A DNA stretch of 64,000 nucleotides, from the NCBI GenBank assembly GCA_029227815.1, contig CP118523.1, positions 1,116,001 to 1,180,000 on the forward strand, written 5' to 3'. Below the pieces are notes generated by a model, which was not told the DNA's origin, did no database searches, and saw only the letters and a list, made by a program, of their open reading frames with translations. Shown here piece after piece: positions 14,641-22,828 of the stretch. The number at the start of each line of letters is the position of its first letter. Within the stretch, counting starts at the first letter, position 1. The translations under genes and the position numbers were made by a program. This DNA is from Clostridiaceae bacterium M8S5 (GTDB lineage Bacteria; Bacillota; Clostridia; Tissierellales; MCWD3).

Positions 14641-14705
14641 GAAATTAGTCTATTAACAAAAATATAATAATAAAATTCAATATAAAGAATAATTGGAGGG
14701 AAGCT

Positions 14706-16289
14706 ATGAATAATATAAATCCTGCCAAGATAAGCTTATTTGACGAAAATATAAAGAAAATTAATACTAGTGCTAAAATATTAGATGAAAAAGTAAATGA
14801 AGATGGAGTAACAATAAAAAATGTATATGAGATAGAACATCGTATTACAAAAGTTGATGAATACAACTATTATAAAATAAAATTTAGAAAAAGTGGTAGA
14901 GCAAATTTTTATATAAAAACAAATAAAAACAATAGACCAAGTATATATCTATTTGATCGAGATGGATTAAAACTAGTAGATGTATCAATTGGGAAAACAG
15001 ACAAACAGTTACATCATAGTGTAGATGTAATAGAGGGAGAGGAATATATAATAGGAATAACATGTAATACTATTGATAATAGCTGTGAGTACAAGTTTAG
15101 AGCAAAAGTATATGACAGTGTCAATGAATATAATATTATGGTTAAACAACTTGGACTAAAAAATAAAATTTACAGCGATTATATCTTTACTCAATATGGG
15201 CATAGAACATTGAAAAAGAACAGGAGAGGAACAGATGTAGTGCATCTGAAAAGATTATTGATAAAATTAGGATATACAAATGATACTATAGGTGTTTTTA
15301 ATGATAAAACACAGCAAGAGGTTAAAAATTTTCAACGTGAAAATCATCTAAAAGTCGATGGTTTAGTAGGACCAAACACAAGAAAGACTATCGGATTTAA
15401 AATAAATGAAAAAAGAGATGTTTTGTCAGGACGAAAAACAAAATTTACAGTAGAGATTGTAAACTGCTACCTATTAAATAAGTATAAAATAAATCTTTAT
15501 GATGAGAAGGGAGAGTACATAGTTTCATCGGATGAAAATAGTCAAGTAGATATAAAACTAAGTAAAGAGACTGACAAAACATTAAAGCTACAAATAATAG
15601 ATAGTATAAACTCATCTACTTCTAATCCAAATAAATGGCAATATGATGGGTTTTGTTTAGATAAAATTATAGAAAACCAGAATTGGAGTAGCACAAAAAA
15701 GCATGCTTATCCTATTATACCTAGATATATTAACAAGGCAGATTCGAGATTAGGAGGGGTATATGATATAATAATAGATCAATTTAATGTTGAGATGAAT
15801 GAACGATACTTGCAAAATAATAATAAGTCATATTGTAATATATACGTTTGGGATGTTACTAAAGCTATGTCTGCTGAAATACCTCATTGGATATATAGAT
15901 CAAATGATAGTATATACAAATACAACACACAAATTAGTTATAGTGAAAATGCGAAAATAGCTCACGAGCTAAGTGCTAATAGTGTATACAAGTGGATGAA
16001 AAAACACCACAAAGAAATAGGATATAAAAGAGTCAACGCACTGAATGCACAGCAATCAGCAAATAAAGGGAATCCAACTATAACTATGTGGTATAGCAAA
16101 TTTGGAGGCTCTGGGCATATGCAAATAGTAAGACCACTTCCTTATAATGAAAGTTATAACCCATCAAAAGGCGTATATATATCACAAGCAGGTAGCAAAA
16201 ATTATAGAGCTATATACTTACGAAATGAGTATTCAAAGAAATATCAAAATGAATTAATTTATTATACACACAATAACGAGGATGTCTAG
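14706..16289 (+). CDS. Peptidoglycan hydrolase with PG-binding domain and Cys/His catalytic region
   Basis: The 527-residue protein has an N-terminal beta-rich domain (1-150, like bacterial pre-peptidase or sugar-binding modules), a PG_binding_1 domain at about 170-235 (GTDVVHLKRLLIKLGY, then DGLVGPNTRKTIG), a second beta domain, and a C-terminal catalytic region (about 355-505). There SYCNIYVWDVTKAMSAEIPHW supplies the Cys and GSGHMQIVRP the His, an arrangement like CHAP or related papain-type wall hydrolases. No signal peptide, so it needs the holin just upstream. TTGGAGGGAAG precedes the ATG. Amidase or endopeptidase specificity cannot be decided. Confidence 0.78.
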   Translation: MNNINPAKISLFDENIKKINTSAKILDEKVNEDGVTIKNVYEIEHRITKVDEYNYYKIKFRKSGRANFYIKTNKNNRPSIYLFDRDGLKLVDVSIGKTDKQLHHSVDVIEGEEYIIGITCNTIDNSCEYKFRAKVYDSVNEYNIMVKQLGLKNKIYSDYIFTQYGHRTLKKNRRGTDVVHLKRLLIKLGYTNDTIGVFNDKTQQEVKNFQRENHLKVDGLVGPNTRKTIGFKINEKRDVLSGRKTKFTVEIVNCYLLNKYKINLYDEKGEYIVSSDENSQVDIKLSKETDKTLKLQIIDSINSSTSNPNKWQYDGFCLDKIIENQNWSSTKKHAYPIIPRYINKADSRLGGVYDIIIDQFNVEMNERYLQNNNKSYCNIYVWDVTKAMSAEIPHWIYRSNDSIYKYNTQISYSENAKIAHELSANSVYKWMKKHHKEIGYKRVNALNAQQSANKGNPTITMWYSKFGGSGHMQIVRPLPYNESYNPSKGVYISQAGSKNYRAIYLRNEYSKKYQNELIYYTHNNEDV

Positions 16290-16306
16290 TTTGGCATCCT
16301 CGCTTT
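16277..16306 (+). terminator. Hairpin overlapping the lysin stop
   Basis: CGAGGATG (16277-16284) pairs with CATCCTCG (16295-16302), followed by CTTTAT. The T run is short. Confidence 0.6.
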
Positions 16307-16354
16307 ATCGTATAATGCTAATAATTAAAAAAGATGAAAAAAATTCAAATTAGT

Positions 16355-16391
16355 GGTTGTTTTTTTTCTTTCTCATCGACATATATATATG
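16355..16391 (+). promoter_or_regulatory. Unusual promoter of tail cassette 1
   Basis: GGTTG (16355-16359), 16 bases, TCGACATATATATATG (16376-16391), then GAAGGA. The identical layout, with the same 21-base offset and only one base changed in the second box, lies before cassette 2 at 30959-30995. The boxes do not look like a sigma-A promoter, so a special or phage-type sigma factor may read it; PBSX late genes similarly depend on a dedicated sigma-like factor. Confidence 0.55.
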
Positions 16392-16454
16392 GAAGGAGCT
16401 TTACAACTTACAATTTGAAATAAAGCTTACCGAAAGGAGGAAGGGGTGATGTGA

Positions 16455-16877
16455 ATGAAACTTATAGATATTAAAAAAGCTACATTAGATAAATTAACAG
16501 CTAGTTTTCCTGATTTTAATATACATGGAGAAGATAAAGTAACTGATATGAGTAAAACTACTTTAACAGTACAGCTTAATCCTATTTATATGGATATAAT
16601 GGACAAATATAATAGAAGACAGTACGTAAACTTAAGTGTTAGGATATATTCTACAGATAAAACAAACGATGCAAATATTGATATAGTGGACAAGTTGTAC
16701 AAAATATTTGACGCTACTATAGAAGTAAAAAACAGAAAACTCCACATAAAAACTATAAGAATAATGAAAGAAAATGATATCTTAAAGTGTTCATTTAACA
16801 TTAATTACGAAGATGAAGTGGAAACAACTGAGAATTACGTACTAATGAAAGAATTAAATATTAAGGAGGAATATTAA
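16455..16877 (+). CDS. Tail terminator-like protein, cassette 1
   Basis: The 140-residue protein corresponds by position to XkdJ-type genes before the sheath and resembles the phage tail terminator family (MKLIDIKKATLDKLTASFPDF, then INYEDEV near the end). Such proteins cap the tail tube and set its end. A near-duplicate lies at 31052 with about two-thirds identity. The start follows a long GAAAGGAGGAAGGGGTGATG ribosome region. Its stop overlaps the sheath start (TAATG). Confidence 0.7.
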   Translation: MKLIDIKKATLDKLTASFPDFNIHGEDKVTDMSKTTLTVQLNPIYMDIMDKYNRRQYVNLSVRIYSTDKTNDANIDIVDKLYKIFDATIEVKNRKLHIKTIRIMKENDILKCSFNINYEDEVETTENYVLMKELNIKEEY

Positions 16878-18001
16878 TGGGTTTACCAAAAATCGAGATC
16901 AATTTTAAAACACAGGGAGTAACAGCAATAGAAAGAAGTGCAAAAGGAATAGTTGCATTGATTTTAAAAAAGCAAGTTGGAGATAATATCAGCGAATTAT
17001 CATCATTTGAATATAAGTCTATCGACGAGTTAGGAACACATACTGTTGAAGGGAAAATAGTTGATAATTGGGGAGAGAAAAATAAAGATTTAATCAAGAA
17101 AACCTTCTTAGGTACACCTAGTAAGGTTATTGTTGAATATATCACAGTAGAAGAAAAACAAGAGACAATCACAGAATTTGAAGATCAATTAAATAAAGCA
17201 TTGAAGAGATTAAAAAGCAAAAAGTGGAATTACCTTGCAGTGCCTACTATTGAAGCTATAGGAAACATAGTAACATGGGTTAAAGGCAGAAGAGCTAATG
17301 ATAAAAAAACCTTTAAGGCAGTATTAGCAAATGCAACACTAGATGGAAATTGCGAAGGTATCATAAACTTCTGTGCTAATAATATAAAAACTAAAAATGA
17401 TGATACATTTGATGGTTCATGCTACACAGCAAGAATAGCAGGAATACTAGCAGGACTACCATTTACAAGAAGTGCTACTTACTATGAATTAGGAGAAGTA
17501 GTAAGTGTAGATGCATTTGATAATCCAGATAACGAAATAGATGCAGGGAAACTAATATTAATCAACGATGGTGAGAAAGTTAAAATAGCAAGAGGTGTAA
17601 ATGCTTATACACAAACTACAGTTACAAAAGGTGAATCATTCAAGAAAATCAAAATAGTAGATGCAGTTGATTTAATAACTGATGATATCAGAAATACATT
17701 CAATAACTACTATGTAGGTAAAATAACTAACTCATATGATCATAAAGTATTGCTCTTATCAGCTATAAATGCATACTTTGAATCATTAGAGAAACAAGAG
17801 ATATTAGACCCATCTTATGACAATAAAGCACAAATAGATATAGAAGCTCAAAAGATATATCTTCAAGGAAAAGGGCTAGATGTAAGTACAATGAAAGAGC
17901 AGCAAATAAAAGAATACAATACAGGAAGTCAGGTATTTATAAGTGCTAAAGTTAAATTGCTAGACGCAATGGAAGACTTAACAATGGAAATATCAATGTA
18001 G
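16877..18001 (+). CDS. xkdK: Contractile tail sheath protein, cassette 1
   Basis: The 374-residue protein has the sheath layout: an N-terminal handle (KIEINFKTQGVTAIERSAKGIVALILK), a variable middle, and a conserved C-terminal half with GILAGLPFTRSATYYELGEV and a basic linker-forming end (QVFISAKVKLLDAMEDLTMEISM). It matches the XkdK-type sheath of PBSX and diffocins. Sheath contraction drives the tube through the target envelope. The second sheath at 31474 is almost identical over the last about 190 residues but differs in the middle. It is followed after 12 bases by the tube gene. Confidence 0.92.
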   Translation: MGLPKIEINFKTQGVTAIERSAKGIVALILKKQVGDNISELSSFEYKSIDELGTHTVEGKIVDNWGEKNKDLIKKTFLGTPSKVIVEYITVEEKQETITEFEDQLNKALKRLKSKKWNYLAVPTIEAIGNIVTWVKGRRANDKKTFKAVLANATLDGNCEGIINFCANNIKTKNDDTFDGSCYTARIAGILAGLPFTRSATYYELGEVVSVDAFDNPDNEIDAGKLILINDGEKVKIARGVNAYTQTTVTKGESFKKIKIVDAVDLITDDIRNTFNNYYVGKITNSYDHKVLLLSAINAYFESLEKQEILDPSYDNKAQIDIEAQKIYLQGKGLDVSTMKEQQIKEYNTGSQVFISAKVKLLDAMEDLTMEISM

Positions 18002-18013
18002 GAGGTAGATTAG

Positions 18014-18457
18014 ATGAATAAATTGTCAGGAAATAGAGTGATAAACGGTACATGGGGAGAAATATGGTTAGAAGGTGAAAAAATAAGTGAATTAACAGGA
18101 TTAGATGCTAAAATCACACTTAAAAAAGAAGACGTAAGTATGTGTGGAGTATTAGCAAAAGAATCTAAGATAACAGGCTGGGAAGGAAAAGGAACACTAA
18201 AGCTACACAAAGTGAATTCAAGAATGGCTCAGTTATTAGGAGATAATATAAAGCAAGGAAAAGACGTAAGATTTACAATAGTTGCAAAGCTTGCGGACCC
18301 TGATACAATAGGAAATCAGTCAGAGAGAGTTGCACTAAAAGGAGTAAGCTTTGATGACCTTACAGTAATGAACTTTGAGATGAAGGCACTAGGAAAAGTA
18401 GAGTGTCCATTTACATTTACAGACTATGATTTTATGGATTTAATAAAACCAGAATAG
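18014..18457 (+). CDS. xkdM: Tail tube protein, cassette 1
   Basis: A 147-residue XkdM-family protein (GTWGEIWLEGEKISELTGLDAKI, ending FTDYDFMDLIKPE) that stacks as hexamers to form the tail tube inside the sheath. GGAGGTAG lies before the ATG. The copy at 32632 differs in a single residue near the C-terminus (Lys to Ser), with few silent DNA changes, which is far less divergence than the neighbouring genes show. Confidence 0.92.
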   Translation: MNKLSGNRVINGTWGEIWLEGEKISELTGLDAKITLKKEDVSMCGVLAKESKITGWEGKGTLKLHKVNSRMAQLLGDNIKQGKDVRFTIVAKLADPDTIGNQSERVALKGVSFDDLTVMNFEMKALGKVECPFTFTDYDFMDLIKPE

Positions 18458-18468
18458 GGGGGAGATAG

Positions 18469-18864
18469 ATGAGTACTTTAGATTTATTATTACAATTAGA
18501 CCAAAGCAAGCTTAAAAAGCCTAGCAAAGAAGTAGAAATGAAAAGATTATCAGAGCTATTGGGAGAAAAAATGATATTTAAGGTGGAAGCTTTAACACCT
18601 GAGAAAATGGATGAAATCCAGACAATGAGCACAGACGAAGAAAAAGAGACAATGAACATGGGTGAATTACAGCTATTAGCAGTAATGGAAGGTGTAAAAG
18701 AGCCAAATTTTAAGTCAAAAGAACTAATGGATAAGTTCGGAGTATATACCCCTAAAGATTTAATTAGAAAGATATTACTTCCAGGTGAGATAATCACTCT
18801 TTATGGAATAGTAGGCGATTTAAGTGGATTTGATGGTGGAGCAATAGAAGAAGTAAAAAACTAA
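18469..18864 (+). CDS. xkdN: Tail assembly chaperone, zero-frame product, cassette 1
   Basis: The 131-residue XkdN-like chaperone (MSTLDLLLQLDQSKLKKPSKE, LSELLGEKMIFKVEALTPEKM) coats the tape measure during tail assembly. It ends at codon EEVKN with the heptamer A AAA AAC immediately before the stop (18855-18861), the canonical site for -1 slippage. A conserved -1 frame continues to 19046, so two products are expected, as with gpG and gpGT of lambda. Near-identical to the gene at 33087. Confidence 0.9.
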   Translation: MSTLDLLLQLDQSKLKKPSKEVEMKRLSELLGEKMIFKVEALTPEKMDEIQTMSTDEEKETMNMGELQLLAVMEGVKEPNFKSKELMDKFGVYTPKDLIRKILLPGEIITLYGIVGDLSGFDGGAIEEVKN

Positions 18865-19046
18865 TAAATACAGATGGATTAACACAAATGATGTATTATT
18901 ATTGGAACACAAAAGGCATACGACCATCTGTACTGTATAACATGCCAAAAGGAGAGCTGTTAATGATAACAGCTTTTTACGAACAAGAACTAAAAGATTT
19001 AGAAGCTAGGGTAAAAGCTGAAGAAGAAGCAAATAGAAACAATTAA
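18861..19046 (+). CDS. -1 frameshift extension of the tail assembly chaperone, cassette 1
   Basis: After slippage at 18855-18861 translation continues LINTDGLTQMMYYYWNTKGI and on through FYEQELKDLEARVKAEEEA to the TAA at 19044-19046, about 61 residues. There is no start codon with a ribosome site for this frame, and the copy at 33479-33652 keeps both the heptamer and the extension sequence, so it should only be made as a fusion to the chaperone. The fusion part would bind the tape measure or tube. Confidence 0.85.
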   Translation, partial: LINTDGLTQMMYYYWNTKGIRPSVLYNMPKGELLMITAFYEQELKDLEARVKAEEEANRNN

Positions 19047-19049
19047 GAT

Positions 19050-19088
19050 AAAAAAGACTATCTCAATGCGATTGAGAAAGTCTTTTTT
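19050..19088 (+). terminator. Attenuator-like hairpin before the tape measure gene, cassette 1
   Basis: AAAAAAGACT (19050-19059) pairs with AGTCTTTTTT (19079-19088), with CTCAAT/ATTGAG inside. It is a complete intrinsic terminator within the operon, between abundant structural genes and the tape measure. Cassette 2 has an unrelated hairpin in the same place. Confidence 0.7.
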
Positions 19089-19125
19089 CATTCTGAAAAT
19101 TATAGTAAAGGTGGTGAATAGACAA

Positions 19126-20622
19126 ATGCCAATTGCACCGATGCTACCAGGATATAACAATTATGTACTTGGAGAAAATGCTATAAAAATTACTAAAGCC
19201 ATTATAAAAGCTACAAAAAATAGAGCTACAAAGGTAAATAAGGATTTTAATGATTTAGTAGAAAGAATAGATGAGCAGAACAAAGGTAAAATAGAAAGAC
19301 CAAGAAATAAAGCTGATGATTTAGTAGATATGTATACAAAAGTTGATAGATCAAAAAAAGTACCCAACATATTATTAAATACAGGACCTAGAAAAATTTT
19401 CAATGTAATTAAAAAATCAAAAATTTTAGCTAATAATGTGACTCCAAAAATTGCTAAATTATTAGAAAGTGGTATTAATCTAGCAGGCAAAATCAAAGGC
19501 AAGGATTTTTCAAAAAGCGCAGAGTGGGCTAGAAAAGCTTTAGAAATGAGGCATAAAAAAATTGCGGGGGTATCGATAAAATCTAAGACATGGAAAAAGT
19601 TTACTAAATTCAATAATCGAACAGATGCGGGACTAGCTAAATGGTATAAAAATTTAAGAAAGAAAATACCTAGCAAATGGAAAAACATAAAAAAAGCTCC
19701 TAAAACATTATTTGGAAAAGTTTTTAAAGGGAACAAATTTCGCAGAGGTTTCGGTAAGGCAAAGAATTTCCTAGGTAAGTTTAAAAAGTCTAATCTAATT
19801 AAAAAATTACCTAAAAAAGGTATGTTATCAAAGCTTGGCAAAGGATTTGCAAAAGCATTTTCTCCACTAGGGTTCGCTGCTAATGCTTATACAGCAGTAA
19901 ATGATAAAAGTAACTTCAAAAGAGCTCTAGCAGGTTTAGATATTGTGGGAGACTTAACAGCTGGTGTACCAGTAGTAGGAACAGCAATATCAGGTATAAC
20001 ATCTGCACTTAACTTTGGAGGTGCATTAGCATACGATTTATTAGGTACTACTGAATTTGGCAAAAAGATAAACAAAGTTTTAGACCATGGAGCAGGTTTT
20101 GTAGTAAAACCAGTTGCCAAAGCTTTTAGTTGGGCAGGCAAAGGAATAAAAAGTATGTTTAAAGGAGCTAATAGTATAAAGAATTCATTAAGCAAGAAAT
20201 TCTCTAGTGGAGTAGGGAAGGGAATAGATTATGCAAAACAGAAAATCGGCAAAGTGAAAGGTTTCTTCTCGGGTTTATTCTCTAGAAAAAAGAAATTAAA
20301 ACCTGTGAAACCTAGCTTTATTAATAAAATAATTAATATGACAAAATCACCATACAATAAAAACTGGATATTAAAAAACACAGCAAAAGGTAAAAAAAGA
20401 ATAATACCAAAAATATCTACTGAAAATATATCGGACTATATCAGTAGTATGAACGTTAGAGTTAAATCTCAGGCTAAAACAAATAACATCAGTAACCCAA
20501 GTCATTCAAGTAGCTCTAATAACAACAACTTCAATGTACACATTTCAGGCAATAATTTGTCAGTAAAAGAAATAGCAAACGAACTAGTATCAGAAATCAA
20601 AACTAGTATGGCAAATATATAA
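19126..20622 (+). CDS. Small tape measure protein, cassette 1
   Basis: The ATG at 19126 follows AAAGGTGGTG, so I start there (498 residues) rather than at the longer open frame. The protein is very rich in Lys, has a basic first half and a Gly/Ala/Val-rich hydrophobic part near 260-330 (LAGLDIVGDLTAGVPVVGTAISGI), and a C-terminal strand segment (NFNVHISGNNLSVKEIANELV) typical of tape measures. It sits in the XkdO position and would set tail length; at 0.15 nm per residue the tail would be short. The counterpart at 33735 is divergent overall but keeps the hydrophobic core (FKRALAGLD) and the C-terminal segment. Confidence 0.75.
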   Translation: MPIAPMLPGYNNYVLGENAIKITKAIIKATKNRATKVNKDFNDLVERIDEQNKGKIERPRNKADDLVDMYTKVDRSKKVPNILLNTGPRKIFNVIKKSKILANNVTPKIAKLLESGINLAGKIKGKDFSKSAEWARKALEMRHKKIAGVSIKSKTWKKFTKFNNRTDAGLAKWYKNLRKKIPSKWKNIKKAPKTLFGKVFKGNKFRRGFGKAKNFLGKFKKSNLIKKLPKKGMLSKLGKGFAKAFSPLGFAANAYTAVNDKSNFKRALAGLDIVGDLTAGVPVVGTAISGITSALNFGGALAYDLLGTTEFGKKINKVLDHGAGFVVKPVAKAFSWAGKGIKSMFKGANSIKNSLSKKFSSGVGKGIDYAKQKIGKVKGFFSGLFSRKKKLKPVKPSFINKIINMTKSPYNKNWILKNTAKGKKRIIPKISTENISDYISSMNVRVKSQAKTNNISNPSHSSSSNNNNFNVHISGNNLSVKEIANELVSEIKTSMANI

Positions 20623-20636
20623 GGGAGAGGTGAAAT

Positions 20637-21056
20637 ATGAACATATACTTATCAGTTAATAATAGAGAACAAGTGATTAAATTGCCAGTACTCCCTAACG
20701 AATTTATGGTTAATACAGGTATGAAAAATGAAAGCTACGACACTATAAGGCAAGGTGAAATAAAATTAATAGGACTTGAGAATCTTAAAACTATAAAAAT
20801 TCAATCCTTCTTTCCAAGTAAAAGATACAACTTTCTAAGGGATAATAAATATAAAGGTTGGAGATACGTAGAGATGATAGAAGGTTGGAAGAGTAGGAGA
20901 GTTCCTATCAGGCTAATAATCACCAATACTCCAATAAATATGCCATGCACAATAGAAGGGTTTGAATATGGTATAAAAGATGGTACTAACGATATATATT
21001 ACACATTGACATTAAGTGAATTTAAGTTTATCAAACTAAAGAAAAAGGGGGTATAG
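20637..21056 (+). CDS. XkdP-like baseplate/tail protein without LysM, cassette 1
   Basis: A 139-residue protein matching the N-terminal part of XkdP-type proteins (MNIYLSVNNREQVIKLPVLP, KTIKIQSFFPS, PINMPCTIEGFEYGI). PBSX XkdP has a LysM wall-binding domain after this; here it is missing, as in many clostridial tail loci. It lies between tape measure and hub genes and likely joins tube to baseplate. AGGGAGAGG precedes the ATG. The paralogue at 35370 is about 65 percent similar by eye. Confidence 0.75.
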   Translation: MNIYLSVNNREQVIKLPVLPNEFMVNTGMKNESYDTIRQGEIKLIGLENLKTIKIQSFFPSKRYNFLRDNKYKGWRYVEMIEGWKSRRVPIRLIITNTPINMPCTIEGFEYGIKDGTNDIYYTLTLSEFKFIKLKKKGV

Positions 21057-21060
21057 TATC

Positions 21061-22023
21061 ATGCATCAATTACACTGTATAACAGATGATGTGCAAACAG
21101 ATATGACACCTCTAGTTGGAAATGTGAGTTGGAGAAGCAATATCAATGAACTTGGTGATCAACTTAATTTTGATATAGCATTTAATGATGATAGATACTT
21201 TCCAGTGATACCTGTAAAAGTCGGGAGTGTAATCATACTAAAAAATGAACAGGAAATATTTAGAGGTATAGTAGTATCTAGCCAGAGAAGTGGTAGAGGT
21301 GCAATAAGCTATACTTGTTTTGATTATGCGTTTTATCTTAATAAAAGTAAAGAGATATATCAATTTAATAAAACACCTGCTAAAGATGCAATACAAAAAA
21401 TACTCAGTGACTTTAAGATACCTATAGGGAAAATTGCTCCAATCAGTACCGTGATAGATAAGATATACAACAATATGGCTATAAGTGAGATATTAAAAGA
21501 TGTTATAAAAATATCTGAAAAAGAAAAAGGCATCAAATATAGAATGGAAATGAGAGAAGGCAAAATATATATTGAAAATCAAGAAGAGCTAATGATAAAA
21601 GCATCATTTAGATTAGCTAGTAATCTCATGAGTCATGCAGCAATAACTTCTATATCAAATCCTAGTAGAAAAATATCAATGGAAGATATGAAAAACAGTA
21701 TAAAAGTAATAGTAAACAAAAAAACTGTTGAGGTAAAAAATCAGAAGTTAATAGACGAATATGGACTATTGCAAGAGGTACTAACAGAAGATAGCGATAA
21801 AGCAAAGGCAAAAAATATTGCAGAAAAGATGCTAAAAGATATAGGGAAATTAATGGAGGAAAACTCTATAGAAATGATAGGAGATGACAGTGCAAGATCA
21901 GGAAGATTGATAGAAATAGATGAGCCTATCACAGGGATGAAAGGCAAATATTTGATAAAAGACGTAAATCATACACTTAGAAATGGTATTCATCGAATGC
22001 AGGTAGGATTAGGGGTGAAATAA
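21061..22023 (+). CDS. xkdQ: XkdQ-like baseplate hub protein, cassette 1
   Basis: The 320-residue protein starts HQLHCITDDVQTDMTPLVGNVSW and contains the beta-barrel hub fold of gp27/XkdQ proteins (FRGIVVSSQRSGRGAISYTCFDYAFYLNKSKE), ending MKGKYLIKDVNHTLRNGIHRMQVGLGVK. It would form the trimeric hub that links the six-fold tube to the three-fold spike. Stop and next start overlap (TAATGG). AAAGGGGGTATAGTATC precedes the ATG. Confidence 0.85.
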   Translation: MHQLHCITDDVQTDMTPLVGNVSWRSNINELGDQLNFDIAFNDDRYFPVIPVKVGSVIILKNEQEIFRGIVVSSQRSGRGAISYTCFDYAFYLNKSKEIYQFNKTPAKDAIQKILSDFKIPIGKIAPISTVIDKIYNNMAISEILKDVIKISEKEKGIKYRMEMREGKIYIENQEELMIKASFRLASNLMSHAAITSISNPSRKISMEDMKNSIKVIVNKKTVEVKNQKLIDEYGLLQEVLTEDSDKAKAKNIAEKMLKDIGKLMEENSIEMIGDDSARSGRLIEIDEPITGMKGKYLIKDVNHTLRNGIHRMQVGLGVK

Positions 22024-22385
22024 TGGAAGGAATAAGCGAGTTTGCAAAACTATTTAAAGAAAGAGACAATAAACCTTATCTAGGTCCACAGTTAGGCACT
22101 GTACAAAGCAAATTTCCCGATATTAAGATATCATTAGGAGATAATGTATTATTGACTAAAAAGAACTTGTATTTTTCATCTCATATAACCAAACATTTTG
22201 AAAGAGAATTCGAAATAGAAGCTAAAGAAGTAAAATTCGAGCAAGAAATGCCTAGCATCACTAAATATCAAAGCAAAGGCAAAATAAAATACAAAGATGT
22301 ATTGAAAAAAGGAGATAAAGTCATACTCATACCTACAACAGATGAGCAAAAATACTATGTAATAGATAAGGTGGTGAAAGTATGA
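22023..22385 (+). CDS. XkdR-like DUF2577 protein, cassette 1
   Basis: A 120-residue protein starting MEGISEFAKLFKERDNKPYLGPQLG, the DUF2577/XkdR pattern. Proteins in this place are thought to contribute to the spike or central baseplate. Unlike its three paralogues in cassette 2, it lacks the central insert with the H-x-H motif. It overlaps both neighbours by a few bases, so it is translationally coupled. Confidence 0.75.
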   Translation: MEGISEFAKLFKERDNKPYLGPQLGTVQSKFPDIKISLGDNVLLTKKNLYFSSHITKHFEREFEIEAKEVKFEQEMPSITKYQSKGKIKYKDVLKKGDKVILIPTTDEQKYYVIDKVVKV

Positions 22386-22828
22386 TGCTACCTAAAATAA
22401 CACAACTTAAATTCAAAGAACAAAAAAGCAAGAACTTACTTAAAATGGGTAAGTCTTTTTTATTTGATTTTGATAAAGGTGATTTTGTCGTTAAAGATGG
22501 AAGACTAGTAGAAGCAAACGATGTAGAATCTCTAAAAGTTTGGATAGAAAAAATACTCAGAACCCAAAGAGAAAAATATCTGGTGTATAAAAGAAGTGAT
22601 GAAGAAGAATACGGTGTAATATTAGAGGATTTAATAATTGGAAATAATTATTCACATTCATTTATAGAATCTGAGATAAAACGAGAGATTAATTCAGCAC
22701 TTATGAGAAATACAATAATATCTTCTGTGTCAGATTTCAAAATAGAGAAAAACAATACAAAACTCAAAGTATATTTTAAAGTGAATTTGATAAATGGCAA
22801 GAGTTTTGACGAGGAGGTGACTGTGTGA
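22382..22828 (+). CDS. xkdS: XkdS-like baseplate wedge protein (DUF2634), cassette 1
   Basis: This 148-residue protein has the features of the DUF2634/gp25-like wedge family: FLFDFDKGDFVVKDGR near the start, LKVWIEKILRTQREKYLVY in the middle and EIKREINSALMRNTIISSVSDF, where the E-I-x-R-E-I pattern resembles the gp25 EPR-type contact. It should connect sheath to baseplate. The ATG overlaps the stop of the previous gene (ATGATG). Confidence 0.85.
   Translation: MMLPKITQLKFKEQKSKNLLKMGKSFLFDFDKGDFVVKDGRLVEANDVESLKVWIEKILRTQREKYLVYKRSDEEEYGVILEDLIIGNNYSHSFIESEIKREINSALMRNTIISSVSDFKIEKNNTKLKVYFKVNLINGKSFDEEVTV

Noticed and set aside
19066-19125. Longer N-terminus of the cassette 1 tape measure
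   Set aside because: The extra codons overlap the hairpin at 19050-19088, and the AAAGGTGGTG ribosome site fits the ATG at 19126, as with the cassette 2 gene at 33735.
19161-19841. 226-residue minus-strand frame opposite the tape measure
   Set aside because: Shadow of a Lys-rich gene (many AAA codons read as Phe on the other strand); no ribosome site and no recognisable protein.
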